From Rhodovulum sp. (GTDB taxonomy: Bacteria > Pseudomonadota > Alphaproteobacteria > Rhodobacterales > Rhodobacteraceae), in NCBI GenBank assembly GCA_002706605.1, contig PALT01000011.1, positions 1-64,000 of the forward strand: a DNA stretch of 64,000 nucleotides. Reading direction: 5' to 3'. Of this stretch, positions 18,537 to 27,007 are shown piece after piece. Made by a program: the position numbers and the translations under genes. Each line of letters begins with the position of its first letter. Positions within the stretch are counted from its first letter, which is position 1. The notes under the pieces are model-generated. The model did not search any database. It saw only the letters and a program-made list of their open reading frames with translations, and was not told the origin of the DNA.

Positions 18537-19130
18537 CTATCGGCGGACGTAAGAGACGGTCGACCCATCATCGGCGGTAAACACGACATGGGCAAGGTTG
18601 CCCGCATCGTCATACCACAGATCGCGCGCCAGATCGCCGGTCAGGCGATAGTGGTGCGCGGTGATTTTGCCCGAACCCGTGGTGACCAACTCATTGCCCA
18701 GATCGGCGACCTTGACGCTCATCACATGGCCGTCGATGGTGTTTAGCAACTTGCCCGCACGCACGGTGTCATCATTCCACAGGCTGGCCGGAATAAGGCC
18801 ATTGCCGGCCGTCGATAACTCATGCGGGGTGCCGTCATCATTGGTCGCGGCCTTCAGCGTGCGCAGCTTGCCGCCTTCCCAAGTTTCGACGCTGCTGTGT
18901 TGAAAGCGATAGGCGTTGGCACGGATGATCGGGATTTTCACCGCCACATCGGTCGACACACGAACCGAGAACGACCCGCCTGCGCCGTTAAACGCATAGC
19001 TGTGGTCACCGATGTCTTTGCCTTTGCGGATCACATCGAAATTCAACTGCCCCCCTTCGGGCAGGGTCGCCGCATTCGACGTTGCGGCCATCGCCAGTGT
19101 CAGACCGGCAGCAAGAATAGAGAGTCGCAT
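18537..19130 (-). CDS. DUF6134-family exported protein
   Basis: 197 residues from the ATG at 19130, chosen because AGGAGG lies 7 bp upstream; a further ATG at 19148 lacks a ribosome-binding site. An N-terminal signal peptide (MRLSILAAGLTLAMAATSNA, cleavage before ATLP) predicts export. The rest is rich in beta-strand-like segments such as LNFDVIRKGKDIGDH and AHHYRLTGDLARDLWYDD, which match the DUF6134 pattern. Function is not known. It is the first gene of the regulator/kinase operon and has CTTAC box 1 upstream, so it may be a periplasmic partner of the kinase or a target of the system. Confidence 0.82.
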   Translation of the reverse strand: MRLSILAAGLTLAMAATSNAATLPEGGQLNFDVIRKGKDIGDHSYAFNGAGGSFSVRVSTDVAVKIPIIRANAYRFQHSSVETWEGGKLRTLKAATNDDGTPHELSTAGNGLIPASLWNDDTVRAGKLLNTIDGHVMSVKVADLGNELVTTGSGKITAHHYRLTGDLARDLWYDDAGNLAHVVFTADDGSTVSYVRR

Positions 19131-19175
19131 CGAAGCCTCCTGTAACATTCACTGGGGCCCAAATGCGATGCGAAC

Positions 19176-19191
19176 CTTACATTTGCCTTAC
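19176..19191 (-). promoter_or_regulatory. CTTAC-N6-CTTAC box 1, upstream of the DUF6134-regulator-kinase operon
   Basis: CTTAC at 19176-19180 and 19187-19191 on the + strand, 11 bp apart, in noncoding DNA and ending 45 bp before the DUF6134 start codon. It is the cleanest of the three copies because no coding constraint applies. The remaining bases from 19192 to 19359 hold no feature I can support. Confidence 0.65.
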
Positions 19192-19359
19192 AGGGTCCGC
19201 GACCCTGTGTGGCGGTCAGGGCGGGTTCAAACAGGTCCTCATTACCTTAAAGCGCAGCCACATCGGCAAACGCCTCCGCATTGAACCTATGCCGATAGAG
19301 CAATTGCCCTCGTTTACACCGGCAAAATCCTCACCCGATCGCCGCCTCTCCCCTTCGCA

Positions 19360-19548
19360 TCAGAGCAACGTGCCACTGATCTTGTCGGAAAACGCCAGAT
19401 AGACACCCGCCACCAAGGCGTTGGAAAGAACGGCCATCTGCAACAGAACGTACAGGACCGACGATTTGGCCACGGCATTGCCAAGGCGCGCAAGCGGCGA
19501 AAAAGCACCGCTCGTCGCGGTTTGGGTGATGTGTTGAGTGCGTGTCAT
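19360..19548 (-). CDS. Small membrane protein, 62 residues, unknown
   Basis: A 62-codon ORF with GGAGGG nine bases upstream of the ATG, which is good support for translation. It has one clear membrane segment (about 33-54: LYVLLQMAVLSNALVAGVYLAF) and a Thr/Ser-rich N-terminus. No family recognised. It lies 65 bp after another small membrane ORF on the same strand and upstream of the DUF6134 gene, but has no CTTAC box of its own. Confidence 0.55.
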   Translation of the reverse strand: MTRTQHITQTATSGAFSPLARLGNAVAKSSVLYVLLQMAVLSNALVAGVYLAFSDKISGTLL

Positions 19549-19612
19549 AGTGATCCCTCCAGTTACATGAGATAGCGCGCGGCCCTCGGCCCATGCCCCT
19601 ACCCCTCAAGAT

Positions 19613-19759
19613 TTAAAAAACGAGCGTTTGAAACACTTCGACGCCCAGCAACAGGATGCTGGTCGGCGAAGAGGCATGGTTGGGTCCGGTGTAGATCGGA
19701 GCGGACACCGCCAGAATGACGAGACTCACAAGAATGGACGACATAGCCTGATGCGACAT
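19613..19759 (-). CDS. Small hydrophobic ORF, 48 residues, unknown
   Basis: Minus-strand reading from the ATG at 19759 gives 48 residues beginning MSHQAMSSILVSLVILAVSA and ending VEVFQTLVF before TAA. An AAGGGGGT sequence 7 bp upstream is a plausible ribosome-binding site. Residues about 8-20 form a hydrophobic segment (short helix or signal anchor) and a second hydrophobic stretch is at the C-terminus. No family recognised. It could be a micro-protein linked to the next small ORF; it could also be a chance frame. Confidence 0.42.
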   Translation of the reverse strand: MSHQAMSSILVSLVILAVSAPIYTGPNHASSPTSILLLGVEVFQTLVF

Positions 19760-19914
19760 TTCAAACCCCCTTGGTCAAAGCGTTGCCAGAGGAATAGGAT
19801 GAATCGTTCCGCGTGGTATTGACCGGCGATGCCATGGTTTTGACAGCCGCGGCCAATGCAGATGGCCGTCACAGCCCCCTTATGGCCGCAAACCCGCCGC
19901 GCAACAGGCGCCGA

Positions 19915-20781
19915 TCAGCGGCGTCCGGCCAGAAACAAAAAGGCCGGCATCGCCGTCGTCAGCCAGACAACACTATAGAGAGCTGCAGGAACCGAATAGG
20001 CGTTAAACACGGGGCCGTCCGCAACCAACAGCCCCGAGATGGCCAACGCTAAGGCCCCATTTTGCACACCGGTTTCAATCGAAATCGTCTTGGCCGCTGC
20101 GTCCGAGGCCCGCAAGCCCCGCGATACGGCATAGGCGATGACGGATACAGCCGCGACCAAGGCAAATAGCCCCGGCCCAAGGCGCGCAAAGTTTTCCAAA
20201 ACGATGATCCAATTGGTCCAGATTGCGCCGATGATCACCCCAAAGAACAAAACAACCGCCACGCGCCCGAGGACCGGCGCGACAGCGGCCACCCTTGTGG
20301 GCGCGATTGCGCGCAACGCGACACCCATCGCGATCGGCAAGGCCGATAACAAAAACGCGGTGAAAGTCGTCGACGCAATATCGATATCCGGCGCTGTCTC
20401 CCCCATGAACCGCCAAACCGCAAAGCTTAGGACCAGAGGAAGCGTCAGAACACAGCTCAGGCTAAAGCTGGCCGTCAGGGTCACAGACAGGGCGACATCC
20501 CATTTCGCCATCTTGGTGATGATGTTGCTTGCCGCGCCACCGGGACAGGCGGCAAGGATCATGATTCCCACGGCCGTTTCCCCCGTAAATCCAAAGACCG
20601 CGATGATCCCGTAGGCCACCAACGGTAGCAGGACGACTTGGTTCAGCGCCCCGATGCAAAAGGCCCGAGGTCGACGTGCGATGCGCCCGAAATCCGACGG
20701 GGTCAGCCCAAGACCCAAACTGAACATGATAACGGCCACCGCCAAAGGCAGAAGCGCCGTCAAGAACACACCGATGGTCAT
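19915..20781 (-). CDS. Bile acid:sodium symporter (BASS) family transporter
   Basis: 288 residues, about nine to ten hydrophobic segments. Family features are ACPGGAASNIITKMAKWD, the Na+-site-like crossover region, and ISIETGVQNGALALAI. It is an inner-membrane secondary transporter coupling an organic anion to sodium; bacterial members move varied acids such as pantoate or pyruvate. The protein ends abruptly at LAGRR with little C-terminal tail. The AraC-type gene directly upstream on the same strand (35 bp) may control it. Substrate unknown. Confidence 0.88.
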   Translation of the reverse strand: MTIGVFLTALLPLAVAVIMFSLGLGLTPSDFGRIARRPRAFCIGALNQVVLLPLVAYGIIAVFGFTGETAVGIMILAACPGGAASNIITKMAKWDVALSVTLTASFSLSCVLTLPLVLSFAVWRFMGETAPDIDIASTTFTAFLLSALPIAMGVALRAIAPTRVAAVAPVLGRVAVVLFFGVIIGAIWTNWIIVLENFARLGPGLFALVAAVSVIAYAVSRGLRASDAAAKTISIETGVQNGALALAISGLLVADGPVFNAYSVPAALYSVVWLTTAMPAFLFLAGRR

Positions 20782-20816
20782 CCCCTAGCCCCTTATGACC
20801 CTATCGCGCCGAAACA

Positions 20817-21848
20817 CTATGACGCGAGTGATTTTCGATAGTTCGCCGGTGTCTGGTTTGTCCACCTTTTAAAGGCACGGTTAAAGGCGCTTTGCTCGGA
20901 AAAGCCCGTTAAAAAGGCGATTTCCGAGAAGGGGCGGTCATCCTCGCGCAGCATGCTGAGCGCGATGTCGCGGCGGGTCTCTTCGGTCAGCGTCTGAAAG
21001 GTCACGCCATGATCCGCCAATCGACGGTGCAGCGAGCGCACGCTGAACCCCAACGTGCGGGCAACATCGGCCATTTTGGGCGGCCCCGCGCTTAGCGTGC
21101 GACCGATTTCCTCTTTCGTGGCTTGGACAAGGGTGGGGTCGACGCTTATCTTTGCCAACTCGGCATCCAAATGCTGGGTCAAAAAGTCCGAGAGCGCATT
21201 GTCCCCCAACCTGTTCTCTTTTTGCAGTGTCTCTTGTGAAAACAGAATGCCGTCGGCCTCGGCTTCAAATTTCACCGGACAGCCAAAGAAGTCTTCAAAC
21301 AGATGCGCATCACGCGGCGGCGCATGACGAAAGGTAACAAGGTCCGGCGTGATCTTGTCGATCGCCACTTGATCCACCGCACCGAACAGGGCCGACAACC
21401 CTGCCTCGGGTGAGAACACCAGACCGGGACCGGACCCGCCCAAGATCTCTTGGCGCAGCAACTTGCCCGCGCCGCGTTCATCAAGGTGATAGCGCACGCT
21501 GTCGGACAACAGCGTATGATACCGCGCTACACGTTGCAGGACGCCATCCACATTGCGCGCCGCCTTGCACGCAAGGGCCACCGCGCCGACCTTGTCGAAA
21601 TCCAAAGCCCGCGCATGACGCACGGAAATGGCCGCACGATCCGGTACGCGCAACGCCACAATGCCCAGGATTTCATGATGCACCTCGGCCGGTATCCGGC
21701 CATCCTTGACCTTTGTGCGCAACAGGACGTCCTGACCATCCAAGAGCTCACCATCGGGCGTCAGGCTTAGACCAGCGGCACCGGCAAAATTCTGTGAAAT
21801 AATCATAGACACAAAAGGCATGGACGCATTCCGCCAGAAACATCGCAA
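20817..21848 (-). CDS. AraC-family transcriptional regulator (OruR/ArgR-type N-domain)
   Basis: 343 residues if started at 21848; the ATG at 21821, with GGCGGA about 8 bp upstream, is an equally good start. The N-terminal about 230 residues match the AraC-type arabinose-binding-like domain seen in OruR/VirS-like regulators. The C-terminal double helix-turn-helix is clear: MADVARTLGFSVRSLHRRL and then FSEIAFLTGFSEQSAFNRAFKRW. It probably activates or represses the adjacent BASS transporter gene. Inducer unknown. The 242 bp between this gene and the tRNA hold nothing I can support. Confidence 0.88.
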   Translation of the reverse strand: MRCFWRNASMPFVSMIISQNFAGAAGLSLTPDGELLDGQDVLLRTKVKDGRIPAEVHHEILGIVALRVPDRAAISVRHARALDFDKVGAVALACKAARNVDGVLQRVARYHTLLSDSVRYHLDERGAGKLLRQEILGGSGPGLVFSPEAGLSALFGAVDQVAIDKITPDLVTFRHAPPRDAHLFEDFFGCPVKFEAEADGILFSQETLQKENRLGDNALSDFLTQHLDAELAKISVDPTLVQATKEEIGRTLSAGPPKMADVARTLGFSVRSLHRRLADHGVTFQTLTEETRRDIALSMLREDDRPFSEIAFLTGFSEQSAFNRAFKRWTNQTPANYRKSLAS

Positions 21849-22090
21849 AGGAAACTAAAGCTCCCAAAGCTTTTAGCACGTTGAGCGCCAGTCTGTGCCA
21901 TTTTATATCGACATGCGAAAATCATTGACCGCAGAACACGCGGAACCGGTATCGCGTGCGCCTCTCAAAACGCAAGGCCACGGCCTGACTATCCCCCAAA
22001 GGAACAGGTGCAGAAACGGCAACGAACGTGAGGAAATTAAGACTGCAACGAAACGCTATGTCTGCGCATTCAGCTGGATATAAAAGGAAA

Positions 22091-22167
22091 TGGCGCGCTG
22101 GGGAGGATTCGAACCCCCGACCCCTTGATTCGTAGTCAAGTACTCTATCCAGCTGAGCTACCAGCGC
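22091..22167 (-). tRNA. tRNA-Arg (anticodon ACG)
   Basis: 77-nt cloverleaf on the minus strand. The acceptor stem is GCGCTGG/CCAGCGC with encoded CCA, the D-arm is AGCTCAGCTGGATAGAGT, the anticodon arm is CTTGA-CTACGAA-TCAAG with anticodon ACG, and the T-arm contains GGTTCGAATCC. The ACG anticodon (modified to ICG by TadA) reads CGU/CGC/CGA arginine codons. Confidence 0.95.
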
Positions 22168-22274
22168 GTTGTGGCGTGATCTAACGGTGCACACGGGGGG
22201 ATGCAAGCGGTTTTTGTCAGAAATATTGCACTTTTTAAAAACGCCTGAAAATGCGGGGTTGCGGGACCGTGGCG

Positions 22275-23663
22275 TTACGCCAAACGGATCCCGCGCGGCA
22301 GATTGATACGGAACTGAGTGCCCGTTTCATCCGATGATTCCAGCATCAAGTCCCCGCCATGACCGCGGATCAGTTCCGCCGAAATTGCCAGACCAAGACC
22401 CGTGCCGCCCTTACGTGTGCCACCCTGAAACGGCTGGAACAGATATTCCTTGGCCTTGGCCGGCAGGCCCGGTCCCGTGTCACGCACGGTGATCCACCAC
22501 CCATCGTCAAGCTCGCCACAGGCGACACAGATTTCGCCGGGCTTGCCTGCGGCAATGATCGCCTGGCGGGCGTTGCGGATGAGGTTGGACAGCACGCGAT
22601 AGAGCTGCTCCCCGTCCGCACGGATGGTCAGACCTGTCGGCACGTCTTCGGCAAAGCTGAGATCGAATTCCTCAACCGCCAGACGTTCGCTTTCGATCAC
22701 GTCGTTCACCAGCATCCCCAGATCAACATGCGACAGGGTGGGCGGGGGTTCTTCGGCCTTACCAAAGGCCAGCGTGGTTTCGCACAGGTTCACCGCGCGA
22801 CTGATGGCACCAATGATCTTGGGGGCCGAGCGTTGGACGGCGGGATCGTCGCTTGTCTCCATCCGGTCGGCAAACAGTTGCGCCACCGTCAGGATGTTGC
22901 GCAGATCGTGGCTGATCTTGGCGACGGCACCGCCGAGTTGCGCCAGACGTTCCTTTTGGCGCAAAGACGCGGTCAGCTGTTTTTCCATCGTCTGCAGGGC
23001 GACCTCGGCCTCATGCAGCTCTTGGATTTCTGAACTGGGTTCAATGATGCGGCGTGCATCCTCGGGGGATTGCGCATACAGCTGCATCGCGCCGACCACA
23101 TTGCGGATCGGCATCACCAGCAATCGGCGCACCGCAAAGAACAGCATACTGGCCGTGATAATCGAAATCACCGCCGACAGGATCAGAATGCGTATACCAT
23201 AATCAATCATTGCCGCGCGCAGCGTGCCGGTGTCGGTCGTCACCTCAATCAACATCCCCGCCTCGCGCACGGGATCGCCGATCACGCGGATCACCCGATC
23301 CTCGGGGTCCAGAATACGCGCCATCGCGTCGCGGATAAGCTCAAACGGGCGGGTTTCGCGCAGGTCATAGCTTGCCACGACAGGCCCCGGAATGGGCGAG
23401 GACAGGATCAGTTGCCGCGCCTGATCGCGACGCAGCACGACGTTGAACACATCGGCGTTCTGCAACAGCTCGCGCTCAAGCTCATCGTCGATCATGTCTT
23501 CGGCCGCCAAAAGCGCCAGCGACGCAATCTGCGCCCTCTCAAGCCGCGACAACAGAAAATCCTCACGGAAGCGCGCGACCGAGGGAACAAAGATAAAAAC
23601 CTCGGCCAGCATGACAAAGGCGATCGTCAAAAGCAGGAAACGACCTGAAAGCGTATTAAACAC
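22275..23663 (-). CDS. Sensor histidine kinase (HAMP, degenerate phospho-acceptor region)
   Basis: 462 residues from a GTG at 23663; starting at the upstream ATG (23738) would overlap the preceding gene by 46 bp, and family members begin at the equivalent of VFNTLSGRFLLLT. Two membrane helices (about 9-29 and 160-180) flank a periplasmic domain. A HAMP region follows, then KISHDLRNIL with the likely phospho-acceptor His, and an ATPase domain with NLIRNARQAI, DTGPGL and GGTGLGLAIS. No response regulator lies beside it, so it is an orphan kinase in this window. It follows the disulfide oxidoreductase gene on the same strand. Confidence 0.9.
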   Translation of the reverse strand: MFNTLSGRFLLLTIAFVMLAEVFIFVPSVARFREDFLLSRLERAQIASLALLAAEDMIDDELERELLQNADVFNVVLRRDQARQLILSSPIPGPVVASYDLRETRPFELIRDAMARILDPEDRVIRVIGDPVREAGMLIEVTTDTGTLRAAMIDYGIRILILSAVISIITASMLFFAVRRLLVMPIRNVVGAMQLYAQSPEDARRIIEPSSEIQELHEAEVALQTMEKQLTASLRQKERLAQLGGAVAKISHDLRNILTVAQLFADRMETSDDPAVQRSAPKIIGAISRAVNLCETTLAFGKAEEPPPTLSHVDLGMLVNDVIESERLAVEEFDLSFAEDVPTGLTIRADGEQLYRVLSNLIRNARQAIIAAGKPGEICVACGELDDGWWITVRDTGPGLPAKAKEYLFQPFQGGTRKGGTGLGLAISAELIRGHGGDLMLESSDETGTQFRINLPRGIRLA

Positions 23664-23692
23664 GACCGACTGACCCCAACTGTCTGCGGCGG

Positions 23693-25114
23693 TTAAGGAA
23701 ATGTGGCCTGAACGAACCGGACCACTCTCTTGACCCAAGGATTATCAAAAAGCTTGGGCGAAAAATAGGTACCCGCAGCCCGCTTGTTAAGCTCTGTCAT
23801 GGTCGGATAGGGCGCTATCATGTTGGTAATGGCGCTCAACTTCATGTGATTGGCAATCGCAACGGCCCATGTTCCGATCAATTCGCCCGCCCCCGCGCCG
23901 ACAATTGTGGCCCCGACGGGACGGCCCTTGACCACCATGACCTTGGCAAAGCCCTTGGTCTTGCCGGATGCAATCGCGCGGTCGTTGCCGGACAATTCGG
24001 CGCGCACCACAGTGACCTTATCCCCATGTTTTTCAATCGCTTCGGCCTCGGTCAGGCCGATTTGCGCCAGTTCGGGCGCGGTATAAGTGACCCGCGGGAT
24101 ATGCGACGTCCCCGCCTTGGCCGGCAGGCCCAGCAAGATCGGACGGATCACCACCCCCGCGTGATAGCCCGCCACGTGGGTGAACTGCAGCCCACCCGCG
24201 ACATCGCCGATGGCGTAGATCTTTTTGTTGCTGCTGCGCAGATCGGCCCCGACGGTCACGCCGCGCTTGTCGTGCTCAACTCCGGCGGCGTTCAGGTTCA
24301 GCTTGTCGATATTGGGCACCCGCCCCACCGCGATCAGGATGTGTGACCCATTGATCACCGTGCCCTTATCCGTGGTCAGGGTAATGTCCCCCGCCGCGCC
24401 GGACACCGATTGGGCCTGTTCGCCCTCAATCAAATTCACGCCCTCATCGCGCAGGGTCTGGATCACGACCGCCGCGGCCTCGGGGTCGTCGCGGTTCAGG
24501 GCGGTAGACCCTTCGACCACCGTCACCTCACAGCCCAGACGCACATGCGCCTGTGCCATTTCCATACCGATAGGACCCGCCCCGATGATGATCAGATGCG
24601 CAGGCCGCTCGCGCAGGTCGAACAGGTTTTCGTTGGTCAGATAGGGCACGCTGTCCAGCCCCGGAATCGGCGGCACCATGGGGCGTGAACCGGTGGCGAT
24701 CACGAACCGACGGGCGGTGATTTCGACGTCTCCCGCGCGCAGTTTATCCGGTCCAACAAACGTGCCGAATTCCTGAATAACGCGCACGCCCAGACCCTCA
24801 AACCGCTCAACGCTATCGTGGGGTTCGATGGTGGCGATGACGCCCTTCACGTGATCCTTGGCGGCGGCATAGTCGATCACCGGCTCCATCGCGGCAACGC
24901 CAAACCCGCCTTGGCGCGTGCGATGCGCCTGCTCGGCGGCGGCGATCAGGGCCTTGGAGGGCACACAGCCATAGTTCAGGCAATCCCCGCCCATTTTATG
25001 GCCCTCAACCAGAACCACATCCGAGCCCATCTGCACCGCACCGGCGGCCAGAGACAGCCCGCCCGAGCCCCCGCCGATAATACAGAGGTCGGTTTTGATC
25101 TGTTCCATGGTCAT
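23693..25114 (-). CDS. FAD-dependent pyridine nucleotide-disulfide oxidoreductase (dihydrolipoamide dehydrogenase/MerA-like)
   Basis: 473 residues. FAD-binding GGGSGGLS near the N-terminus is followed by the redox-active disulfide GGDCLNYGCVPSK, the NAD(P) motif GAGPIGMEMAQA, and the C-terminal dimerisation domain. The dimerisation domain lacks the usual HAHPTxxE end and instead reads YPTMTELNKRAAGTYFSP, as in the TVP38-linked branch of this family. It forms an overlapping pair (ATGA) with the TVP38-type membrane protein gene upstream, a recurrent association. Substrate unknown; it is unlikely to be the main dihydrolipoamide dehydrogenase because no 2-oxoacid dehydrogenase genes are near. Confidence 0.88.
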   Translation of the reverse strand: MTMEQIKTDLCIIGGGSGGLSLAAGAVQMGSDVVLVEGHKMGGDCLNYGCVPSKALIAAAEQAHRTRQGGFGVAAMEPVIDYAAAKDHVKGVIATIEPHDSVERFEGLGVRVIQEFGTFVGPDKLRAGDVEITARRFVIATGSRPMVPPIPGLDSVPYLTNENLFDLRERPAHLIIIGAGPIGMEMAQAHVRLGCEVTVVEGSTALNRDDPEAAAVVIQTLRDEGVNLIEGEQAQSVSGAAGDITLTTDKGTVINGSHILIAVGRVPNIDKLNLNAAGVEHDKRGVTVGADLRSSNKKIYAIGDVAGGLQFTHVAGYHAGVVIRPILLGLPAKAGTSHIPRVTYTAPELAQIGLTEAEAIEKHGDKVTVVRAELSGNDRAIASGKTKGFAKVMVVKGRPVGATIVGAGAGELIGTWAVAIANHMKLSAITNMIAPYPTMTELNKRAAGTYFSPKLFDNPWVKRVVRFVQATFP

Positions 25115-25842
25115 TTCACGGCTTTCCCTTTTACGGCCTTGATCACGATCGGCAGCGCGGCCAAGGCGCAGAGGCCCAAGATCGGCCCAAGGATATAGGG
25201 TTCAAAGATGATGCCCAAATTCGGCGTCTCGCCACGTTCAAACACCGCGCCCAGACCCGCGCCGACCCATGTGTAGACGATACCACCCGGGATGATGCCG
25301 AAAAACGTGGTGAACATGAACCGCGTCAGGGACACGCCGACAAGCGCGGGAATGATGTTGGCGACAAAGAATGGCACCGCAGGCACGAGACGGATCAGGA
25401 ACAGCACGGACAGTTCATTTTCCGCGATGCCCTGTTTGATCTGGCGGATGCGCCCCTCGCTTGCGTCCATCTTGGCCGCAAGACGGTCGCCCAGACCCCA
25501 GCGTGCCGCGAGGAAAATGATGCTCGCCCCGAGGGTCGCGCCGGTCACGTTCAAAAGGACGCCCGGAAAGACGCCAAACAGGAACCCGCCCGTCAGCGTG
25601 GCGATCGTCGCACCCGGCAGAGAAAAGGCCACCAGAACGATATACACCCCGACAAAGCCCAGCGCCGTCACAAGATAATGCGCGTCCCGAAATGCGATCA
25701 GGGCATCGCGATTCTCGGCCAACGTGGCGAAATTCAGATGCTCGCGCAGGGTGAACGCCCCGACAATCGCCACCAACGCGATGACAATTAACGGTAATTT
25801 CCGCAGCCACGTGGGGCTGGATTTGGTTTCGGCCTCTGACAT
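25111..25842 (-). CDS. TVP38/TMEM64 (VTT-domain) family membrane protein
   Basis: 243 residues from the ATG at 25842, chosen because AGGA lies 5 bp upstream; longer in-frame starts add a non-conserved stretch. There are about six hydrophobic segments and the VTT (SNARE-associated) core signature GATLGASIIFLAARWGLGDRL plus VPAVPFFVANIIPALVGV. DedA/VTT proteins are linked to lipid scrambling or flipping and envelope homeostasis. It is the first gene of a unit with the oxidoreductase and sensor kinase. Precise role unknown. Confidence 0.9.
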   Translation of the reverse strand: MSEAETKSSPTWLRKLPLIVIALVAIVGAFTLREHLNFATLAENRDALIAFRDAHYLVTALGFVGVYIVLVAFSLPGATIATLTGGFLFGVFPGVLLNVTGATLGASIIFLAARWGLGDRLAAKMDASEGRIRQIKQGIAENELSVLFLIRLVPAVPFFVANIIPALVGVSLTRFMFTTFFGIIPGGIVYTWVGAGLGAVFERGETPNLGIIFEPYILGPILGLCALAALPIVIKAVKGKAVK

Positions 25843-26047
25843 GTGCATCCTGTTTGACCTTTTTGCGTCCTCTTGTGCTACAGGAAACATGTGCATCGTG
25901 GGGGGACTTGTTCGGATTCTCACATCAGGTTGAACCTAGGTGAGAAAAACGCGCCCTTTAGCGCCCCTATACTACAGAATTGTAACAATCGCGGGCCGCA
26001 CGGACATAATTTTCGGGTTTTCCCGTGGAAAATCCGTGCTTGGCGAA

Positions 26048-26076
26048 TTGACTTGGTGACGATCTGCCCCTAAAGG
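26048..26076 (+). promoter_or_regulatory. Sigma-70-type promoter for rpmH
   Basis: TTGACT (26048-26053), a 17-bp spacer and TAAAGG (26071-26076), giving an expected transcript start about 60 bp before the rpmH ATG. The whole intergenic stretch 25843-26145 (303 bp) holds this promoter and no other feature I can support. Confidence 0.65.
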
Positions 26077-26145
26077 ACGGGCTTCGAACACATGTGGCCC
26101 TCGAATCCTTTTGGGGTTTGGGCCGGATCAAACGGAGCCAACGCG

Positions 26146-26280
26146 ATGAAACGCACCTATCAACCGAGCAACCTTGTTCGCAAGCGCCGCCACGGCTTCC
26201 GCGCACGGATGGCCACCAAAGCAGGTCGCAAGATCCTGAATGCCCGCCGTGCTAAAGGCCGGAAGTCGCTCTGCGCATAA
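26146..26280 (+). CDS. rpmH: 50S ribosomal protein L34
   Basis: 44 residues, [20 protein letters not shown] and on to GRKSLCA, unmistakable L34 of full length and very basic. A 54-bp longer frame starts at 26092 but L34 begins at MKRTYQPS. It is the first gene of the conserved rpmH-rnpA-yidD block. Confidence 0.98.
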   Translation: MKRTYQPSNLVRKRRHGFRARMATKAGRKILNARRAKGRKSLCA

Positions 26281-26337
26281 GATTTGCCCTAGGGCAATTC
26301 GGACATGACACCGCCGAAGAAGGAAGGAGACGGGCAC

Positions 26338-26745
26338 ATGCCTGAGACCTCTGCACCTTCATCGGCGGTGTCGTCGCGTTTGCAGGTCATCAAAAAGCGG
26401 GCCGATTTTCTGCGGGCGAACCACGCGCGTCGTCAGGCGACCAAGGGGTTCATCCTGCAGGCGCGCCGTCGCAACGACGGCGAGGTGACTGCGCCCGACA
26501 CCACGCGGATCGGGTACACCTGTTCCAAACGGGTCGGCAATGCGGTCGCCCGCAACCGCGCCAAGCGCCGCCTGCGTGCCATCGCGCAACAGGTTCTGTC
26601 GGCTCAGGGCCGCGCGGGTTGGGATTATGTCCTGATCGGACGGGCGGAACACACGGCCGATTTGCCGTTTGACCGGTTGCTGGCCGATCTGGAATTCGCC
26701 CTGAACCGCGTGCATGCGCCGAAAAAGCAGGCCGATCCGTCATGA
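26338..26745 (+). CDS. rnpA: Ribonuclease P protein component
   Basis: 135 residues from the ATG at 26338, preceded by AAGGAG. The core RNase P protein motifs are present: KKRADFLRA and the RNR signature SKRVGNAVARNRAKRRLRA. It binds the RNase P RNA and precursor tRNA 5' leaders. It overlaps yidD by 4 bp (ATGA). Confidence 0.96.
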   Translation: MPETSAPSSAVSSRLQVIKKRADFLRANHARRQATKGFILQARRRNDGEVTAPDTTRIGYTCSKRVGNAVARNRAKRRLRAIAQQVLSAQGRAGWDYVLIGRAEHTADLPFDRLLADLEFALNRVHAPKKQADPS

Positions 26746-26999
26746 CACCCCTCGCCCGCCTGTTTTCCCTGCCCGTGCGGGCCTATCGTTTGGTGTTTTC
26801 GCCATGGGTCGGGCATAATTGCCGGTATCAGCCGACCTGTTCGGCCTACGCGCTCGAGGCGCTTGAACGGCACGGCGCGATCAAGGGCGGCTATCTGATC
26901 CTGCGCCGCATCGGGCGCTGCCATCCGCTGGGCGGGACCGGATACGACCCCGTTCCGGGCCCCGAGCCGCACACAGAAACCGATCCCCGCCAAGAGTGA
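26742..26999 (+). CDS. yidD: Membrane protein insertion efficiency factor YidD
   Basis: 85 residues with the family core [27 protein letters not shown], including the conserved CxxxxxxC pair and an amphipathic N-terminal helix. It sits between rnpA and the yidC region, as in most bacteria. Here ttcA and an EAL gene separate it from yidC. Confidence 0.95.
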   Translation: MTPLARLFSLPVRAYRLVFSPWVGHNCRYQPTCSAYALEALERHGAIKGGYLILRRIGRCHPLGGTGYDPVPGPEPHTETDPRQE

Positions 27000-27007
27000 G
27001 ATCACCC

